NCBI GenBank assembly: GCA_028386065.3
Contig: JAKUCV010001741.1
Span: forward strand, 62,001 to 126,000
Source of the DNA: Turnera subulata
Taxonomy: Eukaryota > Streptophyta > Magnoliopsida > Malpighiales > Passifloraceae
Reading direction: 5' to 3'
DNA length: 64,000 nt
In this document: piece after piece, positions 10,083 through 19,570 of the stretch
Layout of the letters: each line of letters opens with the position of its first letter
How positions within the stretch are numbered: position 1 is the stretch's first letter
Program-made: the position numbers and the translations under genes
Notes under the pieces: generated by a model
The model's input: the letters and a program-made list of their open reading frames with translations, nothing else
Told to the model about the DNA's origin: nothing
Databases searched by the model: none

Positions 10083-10862
10083 AACCAAAACACAGCAAAA
10101 GCACATTCGACAATGCACAATCATCAAAACATGATAANTATGTCATGATGCCAAACTACGAATTAATCCCATCCCGGTTCTTATCTGATATTATTATCTC
10201 TTATCGAAATTAATTTTCCGAACGTATTTCCGAATATAATTTCGGTACCATACTTTAATTAAAACTCTCTTTAAAATATTTCATAAATTAATTTTAATTT
10301 CCAAAATAAGAATCATCATATTTTTCTAGAAAATAATAACCTATTTATAATTTTCAGAAAATATATATAGTATTTATCTTTTTCTAAATATATAATAATA
10401 TTTTCCAACACCAAAATTATAATTACCTTTAATTTCCAGAATACATATTCATATACATATACCATAATTATAATTTTCCAGACGAAATATTATACATACT
10501 AAATTTCCAGAAATTAATTTCAAGGTACATATACATTTTTCCAATTAAAAATGGTTTTCCAAAACCAAACTTAATTATTTAACCAAGTAAATATATTTAT
10601 ATTTTAACAAAAATACCAGATTTAAATTGGAATTAATTTACTCAAAATAACTATATATATTTTTTTCAAAATTGAATATCAGATTATGTTTAAATAAATA
10701 TATATATAAATATAGTTTTTTTTTAATTAATTAATCGGGGTGGGCTGAACAGGACCAGGCCCAGGCAACCAGCAGCAGGCCCGCACGAGCAGGCCCGCAC
10801 GCCCAGCAGCCCAGACCAGCTAGCCCAGACCCATGCCCACGAAACAAAACGGATAAGCCAAC

Positions 10863-11258
10863 CTAAACGGGTCGAACACGGGTCAAGCGGGTCTCACCTC
10901 GGGTTCGGCGATGGCGGCACGACGAACGGCAGGAACGGGCAAGGGGAAACTCGCGCGAGGTCGGCGAGGCTGGGGCGTGCTCGATGGCGGTGGAAGGGTG
11001 GCTAGGCGCGTCGCGACGGCGTAGCAGGAGGCGGAGGAAGAGGATCCGCCGGGTCTGCATCGGGTCGACGGCGCGTTGCAGCCCGTCAGGCGGCGGAAGG
11101 AGAAGGCGGCGACAGGGCTGAGTTCGCGCCGATGAGGGGAATACGGCGGTGGCGGCGGTGCGTCGAGATTCGTCGGGGAACGGCGGCGTGTGCACAGTAA
11201 CGAGGCGGAAGCAACGAAGGTGATGGTACTGTGCAAAAACCATTTTCTCCATTTTCAT
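10863..11258 (-). CDS. GC-rich ORF inside LTR, 131 codons, unknown product
   Basis: An open frame in the sense direction of the element begins MKMEKMVFAQ and is Arg/Pro/Ser/Ala-rich. It lies downstream of a minus-strand TATA box (11461-11468) and a purine-rich leader. The other LTR keeps the same frame at the same length (15504-15899) with only substitutions. A second frame of 117 codons is also open in both copies, so base composition alone could explain it. No domain is recognised. It could be a leader-encoded peptide or chance. Confidence 0.3.
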   Translation of the reverse strand: MKMEKMVFAQYHHLRCFRLVTVHTPPFPDESRRTAATAVFPSSARTQPCRRLLLPPPDGLQRAVDPMQTRRILFLRLLLRRRDAPSHPSTAIEHAPASPTSREFPLARSCRSSCRHRRTRGETRLTRVRPV

Positions 11259-11440
11259 ATTTTCTCTTTTTTTTTTATTTTCTTTATCTCTTCTCTTTTA
11301 TTTTTCTTTGATTTTCCGCTTCTCTTTTTTTCTATTTTTTATTCTCTTTTTTTTCATTTCTTCCTCTCTGCTTTTCTTTTTTTCTGATTTTTCTTTTCCT
11401 CTCTTTTTCTCTCCTTTCTTTTTTTTTCCTTCTTCTTCTC
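11257..11440. repeat. Polypyrimidine tract in LTR
   Basis: This is a run of almost pure T and C. On the sense (minus) strand it is a purine tract lying between the TATA box and the GC-rich ORF. Its length differs in the other LTR (about 15898-16122), which fits slippage. Confidence 0.8.
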
Positions 11441-11460
11441 CTCACCCGGCTGCCTCCACC

Positions 11461-11468
11461 ATTATATA
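11461..11468 (-). promoter_or_regulatory. TATA box of the LTR promoter
   Basis: TATATAAT on the minus strand, about 320 bp inside the LTR end, is in the sense direction of the element. An identical copy lies at 16141-16148 in the other LTR. It is a candidate core promoter for the element transcript. Confidence 0.55.
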
Positions 11469-11792
11469 CTGAAAATCTACTATTTAGCATGTGAAACCCA
11501 AATAATACAGTTCGTCCGTATTACGGGCGAGTCCGATCCGAACCAGAAAATAACTGATACCAACTTAGTTATTTTCCGATGTGATTTTCCGAGAAATTCC
11601 GAAACCCGAAAAATACCAACTTAGTTCCGAAAAATTCACGGGAAAATCACGAGCGTGGGAAAACCCTCGGTTTCGAAAAACAACTCCCGATTCACCTTGA
11701 ATTAATTACCCAAGATTAATTCAACAGTAAATCACGGTAAATAGACTTTTACAGTCCGGTAAAAATCCAAAATTTTTACCCGGGCTGTTACA

Positions 11793-11815
11793 GACTACCC
11801 ACCTTAAAAAGAATT
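11793..11815 (-). other. Polypurine tract of the Ty3-type element
   Basis: On the minus strand, TTCTTTTTAAGGTGGGTAGTC directly precedes the LTR start TGTAACAG. This resembles the AAGG-G-GGG tract at the 3' end of plant Ty3 elements, and it fixes the element orientation as minus. Confidence 0.7.
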
Positions 11816-11936
11816 TCGTCCCCAAAATTCTGTCTTATCCGTGGGTCCTACCACGATAAGATTCTGGTACACTCTGCCAGGTGTCCAACCATAACCCGAG
11901 ATACCGCTTATACCCTTAAGCGACATCTCGTCCGCT

Positions 11937-11944
11937 TATAAATA
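11937..11944 (+). promoter_or_regulatory. TATA box of antisense cassette 1
   Basis: TATAAATA lies 36 bp before the ATG at 11980 (43 bp start to start). It is on the strand opposite to the element's own transcript and between LTR and ORF, so it appears to drive the cassette ORF. Confidence 0.55.
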
Positions 11945-11979
11945 CCCAAACCTCATGACTGGCATACTCACACACAGTC

Positions 11980-12357
11980 ATGGACTCTCCACTGAGATCA
12001 AGGACAACCTCTGACTCCGAGAACAACAGCTACATCGGCTGCACTGCTTTCCCAACAAGCTCCGATGATGAACCTCCAAAGAAGCGGTTCAAGACCAACA
12101 TCGTCGGCCTACAGGAGCACATGGTCGTTTCCCCAAAACGACAGAAGAAGCGAGTCCCCAAGAAAACTGAAGATCGCAAGGGCAAGGCGATCGCTGGAAG
12201 CAGCACTCCGCAACAGAAGCTGACACAACTGAACTTCTCCCTGAAGAAGATCAGCTCGGCGGTGGCGCAGATCGAACTAGCGTGCGCGAAACTGTTCCCG
12301 CACAAGCAAAATGTCAAAAAACTTGTAAAAGATCTAGAGAAGCAAGTAGCTCCGTAG
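11980..12357 (+). CDS. Antisense cassette ORF 1, small basic protein of unknown function
   Basis: This is an uninterrupted 125-residue frame with an ATG close behind a TATA box. The N-terminus (1-32) is Ser/Asp/Glu-rich. Two basic clusters resembling nuclear localisation signals follow: PKKRFK at 33-38 and PKRQKKRVPKK at 52-62. The C-terminal third (about 80-123) is predicted helical and amphipathic, with LTQLNFSLKKISSAV and NVKKLVKDLEKQV. AATAAA signals start at 12389, just after the stop. It runs against the retroelement. No family is recognised; a small nuclear DNA- or RNA-associated protein is an inference only. It could be a captured host fragment or an element-specific accessory gene of the kind called antisense ORFs in plant Ty3 elements. 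Confidence 0.5.
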   Translation: MDSPLRSRTTSDSENNSYIGCTAFPTSSDDEPPKKRFKTNIVGLQEHMVVSPKRQKKRVPKKTEDRKGKAIAGSSTPQQKLTQLNFSLKKISSAVAQIELACAKLFPHKQNVKKLVKDLEKQVAP

Positions 12358-12388
12358 AGTACTCTTCTCCTGTTGTAATCCTTTATGA

Positions 12389-12400
12389 AATAAATAAAAT
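12389..12400 (+). terminator. Polyadenylation signals after cassette 1
   Basis: Overlapping AATAAA motifs (aaataaataaaataaa) start 31 bp after the stop codon of the first cassette. The stretch 12401-13072 contains no supported gene; it holds AT-rich sequence and then the likely upstream region of cassette 2. Confidence 0.45.
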
Positions 12401-13072
12401 AAATTTCCTTTCAAAATCAAAACTCTCTTATGTTATAAAATCTTATGTTAAATGGAAAAATAAAACATCTCAAAGTAATATAAAAATCAACCATAAGAAT
12501 ATAAAATCAAATATAAGAAAATTAAAAAACAAACTCGTTTAACAAAATCTAAACAAAAAAAATTAAAACAAAATATATTGTCATGAACGGTGCTCGTATC
12601 GGACGAAAACACCCTCGAACCAAGAAACGTGACACGCACAGCTAACGGTGATGTCCGTTTCGTAAACTCGCACGGCGATGATCACGGGAACGTCCTGTGT
12701 CCCTCGAAAGAAACGTTACCCACTTGTTCAAAATTGTCCGCATGAGCCAAAAATGTCTGTCTCGACTCGTATCTCTCCACGATGTCCGAACAGCTGTGAG
12801 TTTGTCGCACATGCGCTTTACTCGAGATACGGTCCCATCCGTCTAGCCACAACGGTCACGGATGCATGTGATAAAAGATGCAGGAAAATGTAGTAAGACC
12901 ATGAAAACAAAAGACAAGGTAGCCAGAGCGAAGGAAATCATAAGAGGGAAAAAGGCTGAAAAACTCTGGCATGGGTCCGAAAACGCGTAAAGCAATAAAT
13001 GCAAGCAACGGTAAAATTTTCAAAAAGCAAAATCTTCAAAATCAAAAACGGTAATCACGCTCCCCATAAGTG

Positions 13073-13080
13073 TATAAAAG
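13073..13080 (+). promoter_or_regulatory. TATA box of antisense cassette 2
   Basis: TATAAAAG lies 110 bp before the ATG at 13191. The leader between them is A/C-rich without an upstream ATG of note. It is the same arrangement as in cassette 1. Confidence 0.5.
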
Positions 13081-13190
13081 AAAGAGCGGTGATGTGTAAA
13101 TTATCAAAGCATTTTAAAAGCAAACAAAACACTCAGGCAAACAAAACCACAAAACGCTGAAAACCAAAGCACCTACGCGTCCGAATCAAC

Positions 13191-13874
13191 ATGCCTGCTC
13201 CCTCATCCGTTTTCTTCGTCGAAGGTGCCAATCTAGGCAGAAGGAACCGTCTAACCTACAGCATGGTCAACGAATGTCCAGAAGAGCTACCGAACGAGCT
13301 CGGCAGAATGCCACGCCTTGTCTTCGTCGACGAGCTCTACTCATTGCGGTTCTTCGTCACTCCAATGGAAGAGGTGTTCTTCCTAGAGGATCACGGCACT
13401 CTGAGGACCTCCTACTACGGATCGGCAAACTCCGTGATGTTCTTCATCTCGGAAAGGCTACAGGAGTTCAACCTGGAGTCCACTTGCCAAACTGTGGAGC
13501 AAGGTGCCTACTACCAACTCTCAATGACAGCTCAGAGCATACCCAGAATGACTCGGCTACCTCCAACCTGGCCAAAGGCGCGACTACTGGTGTGGAACTG
13601 CAGAGGAGTGGCAAGGCGTGCACAGGAATTCTCGCGCACTCTGAGGGACTTGAAGAACCAATATAAGCCGAACATGGTTCTTCTGACGGAGACACAGTGG
13701 CAACCACGGGACGATCACGGTCTCATCCCACTCCGGTTCCCTCAAGCTAACCGGTTCGAGATTCCTGGCCAGAGAGACAGAGGCGGCATGTGGTTCTCTT
13801 GGAGCGATAGAGTCACGGTCAACATCAACAGTGACGCAAACAGCTTCCGTGTCAACGTCGTTCCGAATCGTTAA
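13191..13874 (+). CDS. Antisense cassette ORF 2, protein with truncated endonuclease-like (EEP) domain
   Basis: This is an intact 227-residue frame. Residues 1-127 match nothing I recognise. From about residue 130 the sequence has the look of an endonuclease/exonuclease/phosphatase N-terminal half as in plant LINEs: LLVWNCRGVARRAQEF, then MVLLTETQ with the expected acidic residue, then GGMWFSW. It stops before the later GDFN and SDH motifs, so it is unlikely to cut DNA. It runs against the retroelement and has its own TATA box and an AT-rich polyadenylation-like tail (TTGTAATATT at about 13911). It may be a LINE fragment fused to another exon and captured by the element, or a diverged accessory gene. 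Function is unknown. Confidence 0.5.
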   Translation: MPAPSSVFFVEGANLGRRNRLTYSMVNECPEELPNELGRMPRLVFVDELYSLRFFVTPMEEVFFLEDHGTLRTSYYGSANSVMFFISERLQEFNLESTCQTVEQGAYYQLSMTAQSIPRMTRLPPTWPKARLLVWNCRGVARRAQEFSRTLRDLKNQYKPNMVLLTETQWQPRDDHGLIPLRFPQANRFEIPGQRDRGGMWFSWSDRVTVNINSDANSFRVNVVPNR

Positions 13875-14179
13875 TTGTATTTTCTTATTTTTATAAAATA
13901 TCAAAAATCGTTGTAATATTTCCCTTTTATAAAATATAAAATATCAAAATCAATGTAATGTTTCCCCTTTGTAATATCAGTACTTGCAGTATTAATAATA
14001 TTTGTATTTTCGCATATTATGGCATCATTACCTCTTATGTGTATGTTCCGCGACAGCTGGCGTCCCTCGACTGGATCCATAATGCACTAACTAAATAATG
14101 TAAAATAATAAACAACTGGAGCGAACTATGCAAACAAAGACAACAGACACACAAGACTGCCCAACAAGACCTAACGCCC

Positions 14180-14191
14180 GCTCCGCTACCA
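14180..14191 (-). other. Primer-binding site of the Ty3-type element (variant tRNA-Met type)
   Basis: On the minus strand TGGTAGCGGAGC follows the 5' LTR end after three T's. It is identical to the sites at 696-707 and 53263-53274. The usual plant form is TGGTATCAGAGC. Confidence 0.75.
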
Positions 14192-14775
14192 AAATGAAGC
14201 GCCCCGACCCGTATTTACCGTACACAGTAAACACGAGCCGGAACTGTGACAACCCAGCCCAACAAGGCCTAGCATACAGTGTATAAAGCATAACCCTGGC
14301 TCAACTGCCCAAAAATATAAACAACAATATGGCCCTACGGCCCAACATCAATAACATCAATAATAATGAAACTGGCCCAATGGCCCAATAACAATAATAA
14401 TATGCACAGCGGAAGACTTAAATAACTCACTAACACTGTATGCGACACATGCAAACTATGGATCCAAGCCTGTCCAAGGGGTAACGCCGCAGCCTGTCTG
14501 GATTGCACCAAGCCTGTACAACAAACAACTCATCCTACGGGATGAAAGCCCGCAGGTGAGGGGTGAGTCCGAAGTGCTCACGACAATGGAAAGACGATCA
14601 ATATGGACACTAAAAATTACTCAAGTCAAATAAAACAGTCAAACCCAAAGACAGAACCCAAAAGACTCAAGTAAAATCCATTTATCCAATTTTATCTTTC
14701 CGGGCCCCGTCACGGATAAGCTAGGGCCGTACCAGGTTATCAACCTGTTCCTGGTGCCAGATCAAAAAGAACCCA

Positions 14776-15120
14776 GGGATAGACATCCCAAAAATATATC
14801 ACGGGATAGACATCCCAAGCATAGACATGCTTATCAAGTAACCCAGATCATGGCCACCACAAACAGTCTCTAACCATCCGGTCGTACCTCTACTTACCAC
14901 GTGACAATTATATTACCATCATTAAAAACAAACCGTAGGGATCGACATCCCTAACCAAAATACTGGGATAGACATCCCATCCAAAATACCAAGGATCGAC
15001 ATCCTTGTCACAATTCATTAATTATACCATTACTCTTAATCCGAAAAAAAAAACACAGAAAATCAACACGGGATAAACATCCCAAAAATACCCAACAAGA
15101 CTCCGGGATTAACATCCCGA
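14776..15120. repeat. Dyad array, second LTR copy
   Basis: These are the same eight units as at 9741-10082, with all stems paired, including unit 2 as gggat/atccc. The loops are unchanged. Confidence 0.8.
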
Positions 15121-15503
15121 ACCAAAACACAGCAAAAGCACATTCGACAATGCACAATCATCAAGTACATATACATTTTTCCAATTAAAAATGGTTTTCC
15201 AAAACCAAACTTAATTATTTAACCAAGTAAATATATTTATATTTTAACAAAAATACCAGATTTAAATTGGAATTAATTTACTCAAAATAACTATATATAT
15301 TTTTTTCAAAATTGAATATCAGATTATGTTTAAATAAATATATATATAAATATAGTTTTTTTTCTAATTAATTAATCGGGCTGGGCTGAACAGGACCAGG
15401 CCCAGGCAACCAGCAGCAGGCCCGCACGTGCAGGCCCGCACGCCCAGCAGCCCAGACCAGCTAGCCCAGACCCATGCCCACGGAACAAAACGGATAAGCC
15501 AAC

Positions 15504-15899
15504 CTAAACGGGTCGAACACGGGTCAAGCGGGTCTCACCTTGGGTTCGGCGATGGCGGCACGACGAACGGCAGGTACGGGCAAGGGGAAACTCGCGCGAG
15601 GTCGGCGAGGCTGGGGCAAGCTCGATGGCGGTGGAAGGGTGGCTAGGCGCGTCGCGACGGCGTAGCAGGAGGCGGAGGAAGAGGATCCGCCGGGTCTGCA
15701 TCGGGTCGACGACGCGTTGCAGCCCGTCAGGCGGCGGATGGAGAAGGCGGCGACAGGGCTGAGTTCGCGCCGGTGAGGGGAATACGGCGGTGGCGGCGGT
15801 GCGTCGAGATTTGTCGGGGAACGGCAGCGTGTGCACAGTAACGAGGCGGAAGCAACGAAGGTGACGGTACTGTGCAAAAACCATTTTCTCCATTTTCAT
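15504..15899 (-). CDS. GC-rich ORF inside LTR, second copy, 131 codons
   Basis: This is the partner of 10863-11258. Length and start are the same, with about ten amino-acid differences and no stop or frameshift. TATATAAT on the minus strand at 16141-16148 lies upstream. Nothing more than conservation between two recent copies supports it as coding. Confidence 0.3.
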   Translation of the reverse strand: MKMEKMVFAQYRHLRCFRLVTVHTLPFPDKSRRTAATAVFPSPARTQPCRRLLHPPPDGLQRVVDPMQTRRILFLRLLLRRRDAPSHPSTAIELAPASPTSREFPLARTCRSSCRHRRTQGETRLTRVRPV

Positions 15900-16477
15900 A
15901 TTTTCTCTTTTTTTTTTATTTTCTTTATCTCTTCTCTTTTATTTTTCTTTGATTTTCCGCTTCTCTTTTTTTCTGTTTTTTTTTTCTCTTTTTTTTCATT
16001 TCTTCCTCTCTGCTTTTTTTTTTCTGATTTTCCTTTTTTTTTACTTTTCTTTCTTTTTTTCTCTTTTTTTTTTCTTTTCCTCTCTTTTTCTCTCCTTTCT
16101 TTTTTTTCCTTCTTCTTCTCCTCACCCGGCTGCCTCCACCATTATATACTGAAAATCTACTATTTAGCATGTGAAACCCAAATAATACAGTTCGTCCGTA
16201 TTACGGGCGAGTCCGATCCAGACCAGAAAATAACTGATACCAACTTAGTTATTTTCCGATGTGATTTTCCGAGAAATTCCGAAACCCGAAAAATACCAAC
16301 TTAGTTCCGAAAAATTCACAGGAAAATCACGAGCGTGGGAAAACCCTCGGTTTCAAAAAACAACTCCCGATTCACCTTGAATTAATTACCCAAGATTAAT
16401 TCAACAGTAAATCACGGTAAATAGACTTTTACAGTCCGGTAAAAATCCAAAATTTTTACCCGGGCTGTTACACCATG

Positions 16478-18020
16478 TATTATCACCACATAGCTAGTCT
16501 ATGTAGAATCTATGAATTAAATTCTGAAATTAAACTTCTTTAAAAGAAACGGGAAATCTAAACTAGATCGATAGCCTACTCTCATAGTGCCGTAAAATCT
16601 CTTCCTAGTTTATGTCCACTATCCATTTGCCAGTGAAGAAATAAACTAAGAGCATTAAGAAATTTCCCTACTAATTCTCTAATAAAAAGCACGCCTCCCT
16701 CGAGGTCGGTTTTTATAGCCCGGTTTATGTTTTTCTATAGGTAAACGACGCTGTCACTAAACGTTTGCCTATTATGGATTTATGCTAATTGGTGATCAAA
16801 CAACTAACATAGTGAAGATTCATTAACCGAATTAAAGAAGAATAAAATCAAAAAATTAAACTTTATTTAAATAAGCATAGAAATATTAACAAGTTCATCC
16901 CCTAATCCTAGACAAGAATTCTAGCTAGACATAACTTTAAAGAAAACAACAAGAATCTGGAAATAAATCCTCATTGTAAATTCAAGGAACAACTTACAAG
17001 TAATAGAGCCAACCTTGAACCAAAAGAGACAAATTTCCAAGCTAAGAGTCTTCCAAAAGCCAAAGCCTAAGACTAGAATTACAAAGCAAAGAAAAGTACA
17101 AGTCCTAGCTAATGATGTGTGTTTGCCGATTTGGAAGTGAGTGTAGAACTTGATGGAGGACTTGATACCTTGTCCTTTGCTTGTCTTGGCCTTTTATAGT
17201 GTAGGGGGGACCATCTTGGGTGGCTAGGAAGTGATGCAATTTGGCGCCAAAAGTGGAGCATGTGTGGCTCCTCATTCTTGCGCCAAAAATAGCATGTGGA
17301 GGACCACTTCTTCCCTCCAAAATTAGCTTTCCAGAATAAAACCCTTCCCTCCATTTTGTTTGCAGTGTGAGTGGTCCTAGTCTCCAGCAAATAATGACAC
17401 ATGTACCTAGACTAATTCCTTAGATGACATCAGCAAGCAATACAAGGTTGAGAGCCTTCCAAATTTAGCAACCAAGACCAACTCTTTACTCCTTTTCCAT
17501 GCAACGTGGGAGCTGTCCTCTTTTCATGCATGAGGCGCCATATCACCAAGACCAATTCCTTGGATGACATCAAACAAAAGAACCTGGCTTGGGACTTTTC
17601 ACGTGAAGCTTTTTAGGGAAAAATCCAAGTGTGGGCTTTTACTCCTTCTTTCCTCTTGTCTTCTTCTTCATGGGATTTGGGACTCCAAAAATCGGTCCAT
17701 CATGTTTCTGGGCTGCTCTTGTAAGGTTCCTTGGCCCAATTTGAAGGAGGTTTCATCCCGTTTTGCCACCTGTCCATAGGCTGCTCGTGCTGGAATAATT
17801 CACATAGGCAGCTTATGCTGGAACTGCACATCTTGTCCGTAAAAATCCAACTTTTATTTCTAAAATATAAAAATTTGCTAAAAACCTGAAGATAAAGAAA
17901 TATAAGGAGGAAAGGGAGAAAGATGTTAAAAACAAGGGGGATTAATAAAACAAATGATGTTTGAGAAGCTAAAAACTATTGAAAATTCTCGTGAAATGAG
18001 TACAAAATGTGTACTCATCA
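16478..18020 (-). repeat. Athila 3' LTR, inner part
   Basis: This 1543-bp segment continues the LTR after the nested element and ends gtactcatca, as at 30204. With 8909-9159 it totals 1794 bp, the exact length of the other LTR. Scattered substitutions from 28662-30204 indicate an older insertion than the nested element. Confidence 0.93.
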
Positions 18021-18040
18021 CCACCCCAAACTTGAGATTT
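18021..18040 (-). other. Athila polypurine tract
   Basis: On the minus strand, AAGTTTGGGGTGG lies directly against the 3' LTR, preceded by GACAAGCAAAATCTC. This is the usual end of the internal region in Athila and related elements. Confidence 0.85.
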
Positions 18041-19570
18041 TGCTTGTCCCCAAGCAATTATCGTGAAAAACCGGAATGAAAACGTCTTCCTCATTGGAGT
18101 CAACTGGGCCAATCAGCTTGATTTACATAGACAAATTCCCAAAAAAATCACGAAGGAGGTCTTGGTATCTAACCTGAAAGAAACGTGAGAACAAGCTCCA
18201 AAATGATCTGAACATGCACTTTGTTAAGAAATTAATCTCATTGATTCTAATTCACAACTTCCCTCTTCATTTGCTAAAGTGAATTTGGCATTGTCGAGAA
18301 ACTAAAATTAGGGTCAAATATGCAGGTCCAGTTCCCTATCTCCACTAATGGCAAGGATTGAATTTCAGGGATCAAAAGGTCTTTATTTGGGACGTAATGG
18401 GGCTTAGGTCGAGGTTAACAAAGAAAAGGAAAAAAAGGCAGTCAAAGGATGCAAAAATGCTTAGAGGGACTGTCTTATCGTAACAAAGCCAAGCAAGGTG
18501 GGATGGTTCTAGATCAAGTGTGCGGTGGAGAGTCTTTGTTTGCCTTCTCCTTTTTTTTTTTCGAGAAACAATAATTTTCTGTGTTGTTTCTGTTTTTTCT
18601 TCTGTGAAGTATCTCTCTTTTGTTTCTTTTCCTTGCTGAAGGCGTAGTAGACAAATGAATACCATTCTCCACAATCAGCACAGGCAGCTTATGTTCAGCC
18701 CATGTGTAGATGAACCACCCTTGATCTTCTTGTTAGGCAAATGTTAGGGGAAAAACAAGACCCAGCAAAATGCATAAGGGTATGTATGTACGAAACAAAA
18801 TGATGGTAGCCATAGGTTCAATGGGTAAAGGTGGTGAATATGGATTTAACAACTAAAAATGGCTACCGAAAAGGCCCAACGTGGATTTGCGAGGGTGAGC
18901 ATATTTACATGGGCAGGTTGTGTGGTTAATGTGGGTTATGCAGAAGAATGCCTTAATCCTATCCCGGAAAATTAAACCTCGTAAAATTTCACTTTGATGG
19001 GGTCGTGGACCTGTTCTAAGACACAGGATGTAATGCCAAATATACTTTGAAAAATAAAATATGCAAAGAGGTTAGAAGTAAATTGGAAACAATGAGAAAA
19101 AATTACCCAATGAGCATGACTCGGACAATTGGATACTCAGCTCACGATTCACGCAAGTGGTCATACACGAAACTCAATCGCAACGTTCCGAGACATACAT
19201 GTACCTGTGTCGGGTTTGGCCCAATTGAGCCCAACGGGTTGTACTTGCAAACATAATCTTATTCATGCATAAACAAAAGAGGAATAAACTGAAGGGGAAA
19301 ATACTTATTTGTGATTAAACTAGAAACAACAAAAAAAAACTGAAACCGAAATGATAAAAACTGCAGCTATAGTGCTGAAAATTCACAGCCACCCCAAACT
19401 AAAAGTTGCAATGTCCTCACTGCACAAAAACAGGAGTGAAAAGTCCAACAATAAAATAGGTGCTGCAAATTATTAGACCAAAAACAATAAACTGACAGCA
19501 AATTGTTTTAAAAGAAAATCAGAAAGCAGGACCAACAGTCACACAATTCCTAGAGCATCCTTGATCTGAG
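18041..19570 (-). other. Athila 3' non-coding region
   Basis: About 1.5 kb between the ATHILA ORF and the polypurine tract. No domain, repeat array or clean frame is seen; short frames on both strands look like chance. Another PPT-like string (caccccaaactaaaag) lies near 19390. Regions of this kind are typical of the long 3' part of Athila elements. Confidence 0.6.

Larger units (their letters stand above)
9160..11792 (-). repeat. LTR of the Ty3-type element (3' LTR), 2633 bp
   Basis: This LTR matches 14195-16472 closely. It keeps about 390 bp (roughly 10130-10518, AT-rich) that the other LTR lacks. It holds a dyad array (9741-10082), an AT-rich tract, a GC-rich segment with a minus-strand ORF (10863-11258), a long pyrimidine tract (11257-11440), and a minus-strand TATA box at 11461-11468. 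It contains a single N at 10138. Confidence 0.92.
9160..16472 (-). mobile_element. Non-autonomous Ty3-type LTR element (LARD-like) with antisense gene cassettes
   Basis: The LTRs are 9160-11792 and 14195-16472 (ends TG...CA), with a perfect target duplication ccatg at 9155-9159 and 16473-16477. Orientation is set by a primer-binding site next to the right LTR (TGGTAGCGGAGC on the minus strand, 14180-14191) and a polypurine tract next to the left LTR (11793-11815). On the minus strand the LTR starts TGTAACAGCCCGGG, as in many plant chromoviruses. The 2.4 kb interior has no gag or pol. Instead it holds two plus-strand gene-like units. It must have moved with enzymes from another element. Confidence 0.9.
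14195..16472 (-). repeat. LTR of the Ty3-type element (5' LTR), 2278 bp
   Basis: This copy is nearly identical to 9160-11792 but has a deletion of about 390 bp (joined at about 15164, atcatcaa/gtacatat) and a longer pyrimidine tract. Few substitutions separate the LTRs outside the indels, so the insertion is young relative to Athila. It ends at the perfect ccatg target duplication (16473-16477). Confidence 0.92.

Noticed and set aside
13564..13874. Endonuclease-like segment as part of the nearby LINE
   Set aside because: It is on the opposite strand, inside a separate LTR element, and differs in sequence from the LINE endonuclease at 32751-33521.
15831..16304. 157-codon plus-strand ORF
   Set aside because: It is mostly Phe/Leu/Ser from the pyrimidine tract in the LTR, its length differs in the other LTR, and it reads against the element.
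17105..17402. ORFs of 71 and 97 codons, also present at 29289-29586
   Set aside because: They are inside the Athila LTRs, so their pairing is due to LTR duplication; no domain or promoter context supports coding.
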